From the NCBI RefSeq assembly GCF_000186865.1, contig NW_008705562.1, forward strand, positions 1,685,335 through 1,749,334: 64,000 nt of DNA. Reading direction: 5' to 3'. A program made the translations under genes and the position numbers. The notes beneath the pieces were generated by a model. That model saw nothing but the letters and a program-made list of their open reading frames with translations. It was not told the DNA's origin and ran no database searches. This stretch comes from Aureococcus anophagefferens (taxonomy: Eukaryota; Sar; Pelagophyceae; Pelagomonadales; Pelagomonadaceae). This document shows positions 1 through 8,804 of the stretch, one piece after another (position 1 is the first letter of the stretch; the number at the start of each line of letters is the position of its first letter).

Positions 1-1226
1 TGTCGGCGCCGCTGCGCGCGAGCCTCGCGGCGACGCTCGGCGCGGACGACGGCGCGCCGGCGCCGGCGCCCGGCGCGGGCGGCGACGGGGCGCCGGAGGC
101 GGAGTCGGCGGAGTCGGCGGAGTCGGCGGAGTCGGCGGAGGACCTCCTGCTCGCGTGGCGGGAGCAGCAGCGGCTGCGGCGCGCGGGCCTCTGGAGCCCC
201 GCGGGCCGCCGCGCGGGCGCGCCGGCGCCGGCGCCGCGGCGGTCGGCGCCGCGCGAGGCCGCGGGCGAGACGCCCTTCGCCGCGGCGCTCGCCGCGGGCG
301 CGGCGGCCGCGGGCCTGGCCGTCGACCGCGGCCGCGTCGTCGGCTACGCGGCGCCGACGGACGCGCTCCTCGCGGCCGCGCACGGCGCCTGCGCGCTCGC
401 CCTGCCCGCCGGCGACGCCGAGGACCTGGCCATGGTCCGGCTCGCGCAGCGCTACTACGAGCACTGGCGCCCGGCGAAGGTGCGGGTCGTGCTCCTCGCG
501 GAGTCGCACGTCTTCACGGCGCCGAGCGACTCGGCGGCCCGGCCGCTCAGCGGCGAGGCGCTCGCGCGGCTCGCGGCGGCGGGCTACGACGGCCCCACGG
601 GCTTCGTGCACCTCGTCCACAGCCTCGGCTACGGCGAGGACGATTTACTGGAAACGCCCGCGGGCGCGAACAAGGGCACGCCCCAGTTCTGGCAGCTGTT
701 AGCCGCGGCGAGCCGCGACGGCGTCGGCGACGACTGCCTGGCGCGCGGCGCCTTCGACGACGTGCTCAAGAAGCACGGCTCGACGCCCCTCGCGCGCCTC
801 GACGCGAAGCTCGCGGTGTTGCGGCGGCTGAGGGACCGGGGCGTCTGGCTGCTCGACGCGTCCGTGCTCGGCTGGTACATCCCCCAGGAGGCCGTCTACC
901 GGCGGAGCGCCGTGTCCGGGGAGGTGCACCGCTGCGCGAAGGACCGGCCGCCGAAGCGGTGCAAGCGGCCCGCGCTCCTGTTGTCCTGGGAGCTCTACAT
1001 GAAGCACGTCGTGCGGTCCGCCGCCGACGGCGGCTGCCTCCAGAGCGTGCTGCCCATCGGCAAGGAGGTCTTCGGCGCGCTCGGCGAGGACCGGCTCAAG
1101 GACGCGGCCGGCGGCGCGGCGCTCCTCGAGCCGCACCCGGCGCCGAACGCGTGGGTCCCCGGCGGCTACGGCCCCTACTTCGCGTCCCTCTCCCGCGTCT
1201 GCCGGCCACCGCCTTCGGAGCCTTAG
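1..1226 (+). CDS. Unknown protein, 5' end outside window
   Basis: The reading frame is open from base 3 to a TAG at 1224-1226, so the start lies upstream of the window. The first ATG in view (432) is unlikely to be the true start, because the upstream frame is clean and codon-biased. Residues near 33-45 are four tandem Glu-Ser-Ala repeats, followed by a Trp/Arg-rich stretch. The C-terminal 260 residues look globular: a strand-like VRVVLLAESHV, a Gly/Tyr loop, GVWLLDASVLGW and PHPAPNAW. I do not recognise the family. The layout faintly recalls uracil-DNA-glycosylase-like folds (a late HPxP motif), but this is too weak for a call. The stop codon overlaps the stop of the convergent RPB8 gene, so the two 3' ends share DNA. 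Confidence 0.6.
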   Translation, partial: SAPLRASLAATLGADDGAPAPAPGAGGDGAPEAESAESAESAESAEDLLLAWREQQRLRRAGLWSPAGRRAGAPAPAPRRSAPREAAGETPFAAALAAGAAAAGLAVDRGRVVGYAAPTDALLAAAHGACALALPAGDAEDLAMVRLAQRYYEHWRPAKVRVVLLAESHVFTAPSDSAARPLSGEALARLAAAGYDGPTGFVHLVHSLGYGEDDLLETPAGANKGTPQFWQLLAAASRDGVGDDCLARGAFDDVLKKHGSTPLARLDAKLAVLRRLRDRGVWLLDASVLGWYIPQEAVYRRSAVSGEVHRCAKDRPPKRCKRPALLLSWELYMKHVVRSAADGGCLQSVLPIGKEVFGALGEDRLKDAAGGAALLEPHPAPNAWVPGGYGPYFASLSRVCRPPPSEP

Positions 1227-1847
1227 ACCTTGCGGATGAGCGTGTAGACCTCCGCGTCGACCTTGAGCTTCTGGAGATGTCGCTGGTCGCCGATGAAGCG
1301 CGCGAGGAGGCCGCCGTGGGAGAGCAGCACCTCGACCTTGGTCCCGCCCACGGCCTTGAACTTGTAGACGACGCCGTGCATGACGTAGTCGTACTGGTCG
1401 AGGAGCGACGGCCGGCCGTCGAGCTGCAAAAAGTCCGTCGTGTCCGTGCCGTCGAGCGACAGCGACGTCGCGATGGCCACGCTGAGCTTGTTGCCGTCGT
1501 CGACGTCGAAGATCTCGCAGTTGATGTCTGCGCGCGGGGGGTTCGGGTCTCGGCGCGCTTCGCGCGCTCCGGGCGCGGCGCGCGCGCCGACGAGGAACTC
1601 GAGCTCGTAGACGACGCCCTTGCACAGGAGCCGGTCGACTGCGCGGGGGCGGCGCGGTCGGCGGCGGGCGCGGGGAAGCGCGCGCGCGCGTCTCGGCGCG
1701 CGGCCGTCGTTGCGCGCGCGTCTCGGCGCGCGTCCGCCATCTGTTGCGCGCGCGGCGGTGTTTCCGGAGCGCACCTTTCTCGAATTTTTTGCCCTCGGGG
1801 TTCACCTGCTCGACGCGGAACTCGTCGCTGAAGACGACGGACGACAT
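1223..1847 (-). CDS. RPB8: RNA polymerase I/II/III subunit RPB8 (RPABC3)
   Basis: Shared small subunit of the three nuclear RNA polymerases. Exons on the minus strand are 1847-1775, 1638-1588 and 1527-1223, giving 142 residues (animal RPB8 has 150). The joined protein begins MSSVVFSDEFRVEQVNPEGK, like the animal FDVxxIDPEGKKFD start, and ends in the family core DYVMHGVVYKF, LLSHGGLLARF and VYTLIRKV. Intron 1 (1774-1639, 136 nt) is GT-AG. Intron 2 (1587-1528, 60 nt) keeps the conserved spacing FLV-DINCEIF only if spliced with a GC donor (G|GCGCGC) and CAG acceptor. Both introns carry the motif GCGCGCCGAGAC, twice in intron 1 and once in intron 2. The TAA overlaps the stop of the convergent upstream gene. 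The gene is recognised by conserved motifs; the splice choice is inference. Confidence 0.9.
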
Positions 1848-2011
1848 CGCGTCTTGCGAGCGGCAGTGGCGGCGGCCGCGGTGATGGCCTACAGCTCGCG
1901 CAGCTCGCCCGCGATGAGGCAGCACGTTGAAGAGCAGGAGCGCCGACATTGAAGATTTGGGGCCGCCGGCCGGGAAAATGGAGAACCATTTTTAGCGTGG
2001 GCAGCCTCTCC

Positions 2012-4726
2012 ATGAGACTGGGGACGGCGGCGCTCGCGCTCGTCGCAGCGTCGTCGTCGACCCCGGCGCCGTCGCCCAGCGGCTGCGTCGACGACGCGTC
2101 CTGGGCCTGGACCTACGGCCTGGACATCACCTGCGCCTGGGTCGCCGAGAGCCCGGCGACGCGCTGCGAGTCGACGTTCCAGGACGCCGACGGCGTGCGC
2201 GCCGCGGAGGCCTGCGGGTTGACGTGCACGCTGAGCTGCGCCGACGACTACGTGCCCCCGACGGCCGCGCCGAGCCGCGCGCCGTCCGCGGCGCCGTCGC
2301 GCGCGCCGTCCGCGTGCCCGAGCGCGCGGCCGTCGTCCGCGCCCTCGAGCGCCGGGCCGAGCCCGTTCCCCGCGCCCGCGCCGTCGTCGCCGCCGACGGC
2401 GTCGCCGACGTTGCTCCCGTCCCGGCCGCCCACCGCGGCGCCATCGCCCGCGCCCGCGCCGACGCGGCCGCCGACCGACCGTCCGTCCCCTGCGCCCTCG
2501 ACGCCGCGGCCCTCGACGCCCGCGCCGTCGCCGCGGCCGTCCACGCCGTCCCCGACGCGCCGCCCGTCGACGCGCGCGCCGAGCGCGCCGCCGACCGCGT
2601 CCCGGACGCCGACGGCCGAAATGGTTCCCGTGACCGTGTCGTCGGCCGTCGCGCTGCGCAACGTCTCCGCGCCCCTCGACGACGGCGAAATCCGAGCCTT
2701 CAAGGACGCGCTCGTCGACGTCCTCGGCGCCGTCGACGACGCGTCCCAGGTGACGAGGGTGGCCACGGACCGGTCCCGCGTCCGCCGGGGCTTGGCAAGC
2801 GACCTGGCCGTCTACTTCGACCTCGCGCTCGCGACGACGGCGGGCGCCGCGGCGGCCCTCGAGGCCGCCGTCGTCGACGACCTGGACGCCGCCGTCGCCG
2901 AGGCCGGCGGGGCGAGCGCGCTCACGGCGTCGCTCCGCGGCAACGGCTGGGCCGCCGCGGCGGCCGACGGGGCCGCGTCCGCGGCGCTCATCGCCGCGAC
3001 GACCCTCGCGTTCCCCGCGACGGCCAATCCCACGGCGGCGCCCCAGGCGCAGAAGTCCGACCCCGACGCCGCGTCGGGCAAGGGTCTGGTCTTCGTGCTG
3101 GCGGTCGTCGCGGGCGTCGCGCTCCTCGCGGGCCTCGTCGCGGGCCTGTTGTCGGCGACGGGCCTCGCGCCGGCGCCCTGCAAGGTCGCGGAGGCGGGCG
3201 TGCGGGACCACCACACGACGCAGCGCATCCCCGTCATCGGCGGCTTCGACGACGACGCGTCGCTGGACGTCGGCGACGGCGAGGACGACGGCGACGGCGG
3301 CGGCCGCGTCGTGACCTGGGCCTACGACGCGCGCCTCGAGGCGCACCGCGCGACGGTGGCCTGGCCGTCGCGGCCCGAAGCCGTCGTCCGCACCTTCGCG
3401 TCGCCCGCGCGCGACGGCGACCTCGGCTTCGCGCGCGGCGGCCTCCACGAGGGCGAGATCCTGGACCTCGCGCGCGCGGACGCGGGCTTCGCCGTGTGCC
3501 CCGTGCGCACGCAGCTGAAGACGGCGCTCGTGCGCTCCCGCCCCCTCCTGGAGCGCCTCGACGCGCTGAACGCGGAGCTCAAGGTGCTGCGCATCCCCTA
3601 CGACGCGGGCCGCGTGGAGATCTCCGTGCGGCGCGACTCGCTCGTCGAGGACTCGTTCCTCGCCTTCGGGCGGCTGCCGCCGTCGCGCATGCGCCAGGCG
3701 CTCTTCGTCAAGTTCCAGGGCGAGGAGGGCCTGGACGCGGGCGGCGTGAGCCGCGAGTTCTGGCTGCTGTTGTGGCGGCGGTTCCTGGACGCGGACGTGG
3801 GGCTCTTCGCGTTCGGCGGCGGCGGCGACGCCGACGGGCCCGTCTACGGGCTCAACGGCGACGCCAAGGTGTCCGTCGACGACCACCTCGTGCTCTTCCG
3901 CTTCGCGGGCCGCTGCCTCGGGAAGGTGCTGTTCGACGGCCACCAGATCGACGCGCAGTTCGACCGCATCCTGCTGAAGCATTTGGTGGGCGAAGCCGTG
4001 GACTTTGATGACCTGCGGCACGTCGACGTCGAGCTCTGGCGCAGTTTGAAGGGCTTGCGGGACCTGCCGGGGGACATCGTCGACGACCTCGCGCTGAGCT
4101 TTTCGGTGGACAACGTGCGCTTCGGCGCGACGGAGACGCGGGAGCTGCTGCCGGGCGGCGCGGAGCTCGCCGTGTCCGCGGACAACGTCGACGAGTTTCT
4201 GGCGTTGAGATTGCGGGAGCGCGCGCTCGACGCGCTCCGCGACGAGCTCGCGGCGTTCCTGGCCGGGTTCTACGAGGTCGTGCCCGTGGAGGTGCTGCTC
4301 CTGTTGAGCGCCGCGGACCTCCAGCGGCTCCTCGCGGGGTCCCAGAGCCTGGATTTGGACGACTGGAAGCGGCACACGAAGTACAAGGGCGCCTACGAGG
4401 CCGCGGGCGCGGACCACGCCGTCGTCGCGTGGTTCTGGGCCGCCGTGGCGACGTACGACGACGACCGGCGGCGCCGCCTCCTCCAGTGGTGCACGGGCTC
4501 GAACCGCATCCCCCTCCAGGGCTTCTCCCACCTCCAGTCCCGCGACGGCGCGCGCCGCGCCTTCACGATCACGTCCGTCGACCGCGACCAGGCCCGCTAC
4601 CCGCGCGCGCACACGTGCTTCCACCGCGTCGACCTCCCGCTCTACGAAAAGGAGGCGGACCTCGTCGCGGCCTTCGACGACGTCCTCTCCAACGAGGCGG
4701 GCATCGTCGGCTTCTCGATGGACTAA
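2012..4726 (+). CDS. Receptor-like transmembrane HECT E3 ubiquitin ligase
   Basis: Single-exon gene of 904 residues. The ATG at 2012 opens a signal peptide (MRLGTAALALVAASSS); an earlier in-frame start at 1949 would bury it. Order of parts: signal peptide; a Cys-rich ShK-like module at about 24-76, with CAWVAESPATRC and a Cys-x3-Cys-x3-Cys end; a Pro/Ser/Ala-rich stalk of APS and PST repeats at about 80-205; a SEA-like stretch of the kind found before membrane segments in stramenopiles; one membrane helix at about 357-380 (VFVLAVVAGVALLAGLVAGL); an acidic cytosolic linker; and a complete HECT domain to the C terminus. HECT hallmarks are FQGEEGLDAGGVSREFW, GRCLGKVLFDG, WCTGSNRIPLQGF and HTCFHRVDLPLY, with catalytic Cys869. 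HECT ligases take ubiquitin from an E2 as a thioester before substrate transfer. Here the ligase would sit under an extracellular sensor. The topology is inferred. Confidence 0.88.
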   Translation: MRLGTAALALVAASSSTPAPSPSGCVDDASWAWTYGLDITCAWVAESPATRCESTFQDADGVRAAEACGLTCTLSCADDYVPPTAAPSRAPSAAPSRAPSACPSARPSSAPSSAGPSPFPAPAPSSPPTASPTLLPSRPPTAAPSPAPAPTRPPTDRPSPAPSTPRPSTPAPSPRPSTPSPTRRPSTRAPSAPPTASRTPTAEMVPVTVSSAVALRNVSAPLDDGEIRAFKDALVDVLGAVDDASQVTRVATDRSRVRRGLASDLAVYFDLALATTAGAAAALEAAVVDDLDAAVAEAGGASALTASLRGNGWAAAAADGAASAALIAATTLAFPATANPTAAPQAQKSDPDAASGKGLVFVLAVVAGVALLAGLVAGLLSATGLAPAPCKVAEAGVRDHHTTQRIPVIGGFDDDASLDVGDGEDDGDGGGRVVTWAYDARLEAHRATVAWPSRPEAVVRTFASPARDGDLGFARGGLHEGEILDLARADAGFAVCPVRTQLKTALVRSRPLLERLDALNAELKVLRIPYDAGRVEISVRRDSLVEDSFLAFGRLPPSRMRQALFVKFQGEEGLDAGGVSREFWLLLWRRFLDADVGLFAFGGGGDADGPVYGLNGDAKVSVDDHLVLFRFAGRCLGKVLFDGHQIDAQFDRILLKHLVGEAVDFDDLRHVDVELWRSLKGLRDLPGDIVDDLALSFSVDNVRFGATETRELLPGGAELAVSADNVDEFLALRLRERALDALRDELAAFLAGFYEVVPVEVLLLLSAADLQRLLAGSQSLDLDDWKRHTKYKGAYEAAGADHAVVAWFWAAVATYDDDRRRRLLQWCTGSNRIPLQGFSHLQSRDGARRAFTITSVDRDQARYPRAHTCFHRVDLPLYEKEADLVAAFDDVLSNEAGIVGFSMD

Positions 4727-4891
4727 CGTTCGGGGGTTTTGAGACGGCGTCGCGCGTCGACAACAAGGCTACAACTTGTGACATCAAGAGGTCAACAGAT
4801 GGTCAACGCCGGCTTGGACCAGCCTTGGTGCCGCATGCGTTGTTTATGGGCTCGACCTCCTGACATGGCGCGCGGCGCGCACTAGCACCGC

Positions 4892-6549
4892 ATGAACGTG
4901 CAGCTCGTCACGGGCAACCCGGCCCTCGGCGAGGGCGCCCTGCACCTCGGCGTGGCCCGGCTGACGAGCGCGCCCGCGCGCACGACAGGACAGGGCGGCG
5001 CGGCGAGCGTGAGCGCCGGCGCCGGCGCCGAGCCGCCGGCGCACCACCTGCGGCGGCGGACGCTGGCCATGGTCGGCGTGCCCGCGCGGTTCGTGCCGAG
5101 CGACGTCATGCAGCTGCTCGGGCCCTTCAAGGGGCTGCGGAACATGCGCGTCGCGCGCCACGGCGAGCCGCCGCGATGGCCGCCGACGCTCGCGGTCGTG
5201 CTGCTCGAGCTGTCGTCGGTCTTCGAGGCGGCGGCGGTCTACGGCGCGCTCCACGGGCGGCCGTTCAACAGCTTCGAGCCCGAGGTCGTGCGCCTCGCGT
5301 TCGTCGACCGCGTCGACTGGGTCGGCGCGGCGCCGCGGCGCGAGACCGACGCGAGCACGTGCGTCGTGTGCCTCGAGCCCCTGCGGTCGCGGGGCCCCAT
5401 CTTCACGACGGCCTGCGACCACAGCTTCCACAGCGCGTGCCTCGGGCGCTGGGCCGACGCGCCGTGCCCCGTGTGCCGCTTCCATCCGTCGGGCGTCGGC
5501 GCGGCGACGTGCTGCGTCGCGTGCGGCCTCGAGCAGGACAAGGGTGATTCAACGTCGCTTCAACGTGAGTGTTCCGCGCGCGCGCGTTCTAGAAAAAGCA
5601 TCCACGCTTCGAGAGCGCTCCGAGAGATGATCGCTCGTCCAAAAATCAGCCGAAACGAGCGGAAAACGACCGAGATAGAAGCCTTTGAAGTTGGGAATTT
5701 CGCACCCTTTTGCTGCCCAGGTGCGGCCTCGAGCCGTCCGGCGGCGGCGCCGGCGCCGAGGACATGCTCGACCGGCGCACGCTCTGGGTGTGCCTGATCT
5801 GCGGCCACGCGGGCTGCGGCGGCGGCGACGCGACGGAGCCGGGCCACGCGCGGGACCACTACCGCGCGACGCTCCACGCCTACGCGCTCGACGTCGCGTC
5901 GCAGCACGTCTGGGACTTCGCGGGCGAGGGCTACGTGCACCGCCTCGCGCTCCAGCGCGGCGGCGAGGACCGGGAGCCCGCGTCGCCGACCGGCGGCAAG
6001 ATCGCGGAGGTCGCGCCGCCGCCGCCGCCGGACCGCTCCGGCCGCGGCCGCGCGAGCTCGTTGGGCCGCGTCGCGGCGCTCCACGCGCGGTCCTGCGCGC
6101 CGCCCTTCGAGCCCGCGGCGGCCGACGACTCCGAGCGCGTGCACCGGAAGTTGGAGGGCCTCGCGCTCGAGTACAACGAGCTCCTGCGGTCGCAGCTCGC
6201 GCGCCAGCGCGACATCTACGAGGCACGGCTGCTCGCCGCGGCCCACGACGAGCCGCGCGGCGACGGCGACGACGGCCTCGCGGCGCTCGCGCGCGAGCGC
6301 CGGGGGGCGGACGCGCGCGTCGCCAAGGCGCGGCGCGCGCTCGCCAAGGCCGGCGACGACGTATCCTTCGTCGCGGAGCTCAACGCGACGCTCGAGGCCG
6401 ACGCGGGCCGCTGGGACGCCGAGGAGGCCGCGGCCGCCGCGGACCTCGCGCGCGCGCGCGACGCCGCCGCGCGCCTCGCGCGGCCCCTCGAGGACAAGCT
6501 CGCCGCCGCCTACCGCATGCTCGACGACGACCCCGGGGGAGCGCCCTAA
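4892..6549 (+). CDS. BRAP2-like RING and ZnF-UBP ubiquitin ligase
   Basis: Relative of BRCA1-associated protein 2 (BRAP/IMP), an E3 ligase that modulates Ras-MAPK signalling in animals. Exons are 4892-5520 and 5721-6549 (485 residues). Parts in order: an RRM-like BRAP2 domain (RRTLAMVGVPARFVPSDVMQ, about 55-140); an H2-type RING at about 155-197 (CVVCLEPL, CDHSFHSAC, CPVC); a ZnF-UBP domain (CVACGLE, LWVCLICGHAGCG, then HYRATLHAYALD) that binds free ubiquitin tails; and a long Ala/Arg/Glu coiled coil to the end. The 200-nt intron is an introner insertion. Splicing from GT at 5521 to CAG at 5718-5720 restores ...CCVACGLEPSGGG in frame and keeps the zinc ligands together. Reading through the element would destroy the ZnF-UBP domain. 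Confidence 0.9.
5529..5720 (+). mobile_element. Introner element, family 1, copy 1 (sense orientation in BRAP2-like gene)
   Basis: 192-bp element forming, with the upstream target duplication, a 200-nt intron. The 8-bp duplication GTGCGGCC is at 5521-5528 and 5721-5728. The first copy gives the GT donor and the element's right terminus (TTTTGCTGCCCAG) gives the acceptor. The interior is nearly identical to copies at 23479, 50180 and 52451. The left terminus is degenerate here (TCGAGCAGGACAAGGG rather than CTGGGCAGCAAAAGGG), and the flanking match extends to 14 bp (GTGCGGCCTCGAGC). No coding capacity, so presumably mobilised in trans. Confidence 0.93.
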
Positions 6550-7093
6550 CAACGGCCGCGGTCTTAGTGTTCAGCTGCAGTGCATCCAAGAGGTATGCAC
6601 AAACAACCTTAACCACTGTCATGCTGATCTGAGATGGGTGCTCTGAGAATGGGGTGAGGTAGTGGTGGTGGTGGTGGGGGTGGTACCCCTGGGGCCGCTG
6701 GAGACCACTCGAATCCACCGGAAATATGCTTGTTTTGGCTCTATCGACCAGTTTTGATCTCGAGCTCGAGCAAATTGGTGGTTTTGGCGCTCGATCATAA
6801 ATTTCGACCGTGTGGAGGTCGTGGCCGAGCAGCCCTCCAGCTGCCGATCGGCCAGGACGGGTGGTTCACAGGCTTCGTTGACCCCATGTTGCAGCTGTTT
6901 TGACCACTCATTTTGAGCAAGTCGCGACTCTGGGGTAGTCAGTTAGTGGTGCTTGGTGTCGTGGGGTGGTTCACTGCCTGCCTCTTGAGTGCATCATGCA
7001 TTTTTTAAAATCAAACGCGATGGGCTGCTCCAAGCTGTAACGCAAACGCAGAGCTACGCCGTCGGGAATACTTGGGCTTCCCTGTGACCATCC
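6550..7093. other. Gene-free stretch of about 540 bp, lower GC
   Basis: I find no convincing coding frame. The stretch is visibly less GC-rich than the surrounding genes. It holds a run of GGT/GGTGG units near 6656-6690 and a TCTCGAGCTCGAGCAAATT segment near 6760 that shares its CGAGCTCGAGC core with the tandem repeat at 60725-60820. It presumably contains the 3' end of the BRAP2-like transcript and the promoter of the U-box gene. I see no tRNA or other structured RNA. Confidence 0.5.
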
Positions 7094-7918
7094 ATGTCGA
7101 AGCCAGCGGCTAAGAAGGCGAAGACCGATTCGAAGAAGGCAGACTCGGTCTCCAGGGTCAGCCTCGAAGCCGTGGTCGAAAACGTCCTGTGCCCCATTAC
7201 CTCGGCACTGCCAGTGCGTCCAGTCGTCGCGGAAGATGGCCATGTTTATGAGCGCGACGCGATCGCGAGATGGTTGTCGTCAAAGGCGACGTCGCCTATG
7301 ACCAACGCAGCGATTGGACCGCACCTCGTCGATGCGGGGCACATGCGGACGCTCACCCGCACCATCATCGAGTCAGGCGCGGTCGACGACGACTCGGCGG
7401 CGGCGTGGCATTTCGAGAGCGCTAAGGCCATGGCTGACGGAAAGCTCACGGGCGCGCTCGCTTCGATGAAAGACCACCTCGTTCGCGCCGACGCGCTCTC
7501 GTCGTCGACGGAGATCACGCTCTCTTTGAAGGCCGTGAATTTGAAACTTGAACAGGAAGCGCTTCTGAAGGAGGGTGCCGACGCGGGCATCGACATGGTC
7601 GTTTCCGTTCTCGGCGGCGCGAAGACGGGTGAGGCGCCGATGACGGAGTGGCGCAAGTTGCGAGCAGGCAAATCCGTGATTCGCATCATCAACGATGCGG
7701 CCGAGTTCAAGCGCCTCTGCGAGCGAGAGGCACCTGGAGCCAGTTCCCCTGTCGGGTGGTGCGAGGAAATGTCGGGCTTCTGCGGCAAGGAGTACACAGT
7801 CTTAGAAACTCAGGAGAATGGAGAAATTTATGACTCAGGGTCGGACTACGTTATCGAAAATTCCCCCCTCGATTTTTTTGACGTCCCCTTCGACGCCTGC
7901 ATCCTCGTGGCGGCTTAG
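7094..7918 (+). CDS. U-box domain protein (putative E3 ubiquitin ligase)
   Basis: 274 residues with a basic Lys-rich start (MSKPAAKKAKTDSKK), possibly a nuclear signal. The U-box at about 30-100 reads VLCPITSALPVRPVVAEDG, then YERDAIARWL and SPMTNAAIG. A U-box is a RING-like fold without zinc that recruits E2 enzymes. The middle, with FESAKAMADGKLTGALASM, resembles a helical repeat. The C-terminal 60 residues (VGWCEEMSGFCGKEYTVLE) form a Trp/Cys/Gly-rich module that I cannot place. Codon use is clearly less GC-biased than in the neighbours, with many A/T third positions. This is shared with the ARM gene (19524-20234) and the MYND/Sel1 gene (47021-48202). The ATG at 7094 is the first in frame. 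Confidence 0.82.
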   Translation: MSKPAAKKAKTDSKKADSVSRVSLEAVVENVLCPITSALPVRPVVAEDGHVYERDAIARWLSSKATSPMTNAAIGPHLVDAGHMRTLTRTIIESGAVDDDSAAAWHFESAKAMADGKLTGALASMKDHLVRADALSSSTEITLSLKAVNLKLEQEALLKEGADAGIDMVVSVLGGAKTGEAPMTEWRKLRAGKSVIRIINDAAEFKRLCEREAPGASSPVGWCEEMSGFCGKEYTVLETQENGEIYDSGSDYVIENSPLDFFDVPFDACILVAA

Positions 7919-7948
7919 ACCTGTGTCGCGTGTAAAATCCGAGAGATC

Positions 7949-8662
7949 TTAGTAGCGCCGCGCCGGCGCGAGGTGCGGGTGCTTCGCGAAGAACGCGTCG
8001 ATGCCCGCGCGCGTCGGCTGCGACGCCTTGATCCAGGCGGCGAGGTGGGGCGCGAGGTCGTCCATGGTCTCGAAGCCGTAGAGCTTCACGAAGGCGGCGC
8101 GGTCCGGGATGATGTTGAGCATGATGCGCGCCATGGTCCGGTGCGCGGGCAGGTTGTAGGGCGCGCACGTCGCCATGTACGCGTCCGCCGCGCACCGCGT
8201 GAACGACCGGTCCCGGTGGTCGATGAGGTTCTGGAAGCTCGCGGCGATCTGGTGCATGATGCGGTTCACCCAGAACAGCGCGCGCGCCGCGCTGTCCGGC
8301 GCCGACACCGCCGCGGGGTCCGCGGCCGCCTCCGCGAGCACCATGGCGCGCCCCTCTTTTTTGTCGAGCGCGCGCGACCGCTTCCGCAGCTTCTCGACGT
8401 TGCCGAGCACGTCCTTGCGCGCGGCGTTGTCGAAGATGCGCCCGTAGGCCGTGAAGGCCGGCATGAGCAGCTCCACGCCCTCGGTGTAGGTTGCGAGGTT
8501 GATTCTCTTCCCGCCGGCCTTGGCCAGCTTCTTCGCCGACGCGTCGAGCGCGTGCACCGCCGCCGACGCCGAGCCGCCGCCGCTGCCTTTGGCGTAGCGC
8601 TGGCCCGCCATGAGCGCTGCGACGGCGGCGAGGAGCTTCCACTGGAGGGCGAGCAACAACAT
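7949..8662 (-). CDS. Glycolipid transfer protein (GLTP)-fold protein
   Basis: 237 residues. The start at 8662 (MLLLALQWKLLAAVAALMAG) gives a hydrophobic leader, suggesting secretory-pathway or membrane anchoring. The rest matches the all-helical GLTP fold, which moves sphingolipids or ceramide-1-phosphate between membranes. Visible features are a D-x2-x-N-x2-K/R core (KDVLGNVEKLRKR), the R-rich helix ALFWVNRIMHQIAASF, and a late A-x2-AY-x6-H segment (AADAYMATCAPYNLPAHRTM) corresponding to the conserved His region. Its length fits the GLTP/ACD11 class. The downstream + gene starts about 140 bp away, so the two share a short divergent promoter region. Family assignment rests on motif spacing, not a search. 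Confidence 0.7.
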   Translation of the reverse strand: MLLLALQWKLLAAVAALMAGQRYAKGSGGGSASAAVHALDASAKKLAKAGGKRINLATYTEGVELLMPAFTAYGRIFDNAARKDVLGNVEKLRKRSRALDKKEGRAMVLAEAAADPAAVSAPDSAARALFWVNRIMHQIAASFQNLIDHRDRSFTRCAADAYMATCAPYNLPAHRTMARIMLNIIPDRAAFVKLYGFETMDDLAPHLAAWIKASQPTRAGIDAFFAKHPHLAPARRY

Positions 8663-8804
8663 CGTTTGCACCGGCGGCGCTGGCGGGAAGGTCGGCTTGT
8701 TGCCTGTGGCAATCCTTGTGGCAATCTGAGCAGTTGAAGCTCGCACCGAGAGCCGCGTGCCGAGCACCGACACCAAGGCCGTGCAGAGCACCGGCACCAA
8801 GACG

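Noticed and set aside
1889..4624. 911-codon open frame on the minus strand opposite the HECT gene
   Set aside because: Antisense shadow of a GC-rich coding region: rich in Arg/Ala/Val/Glu, no recognisable motif, while the plus strand has a full HECT domain.
5510..5560. GT at 5544 just inside introner copy 1 as donor
   Set aside because: Using it puts the ZnF-UBP exon out of frame. The GT of the target duplication at 5521 restores CVACGLEP exactly.
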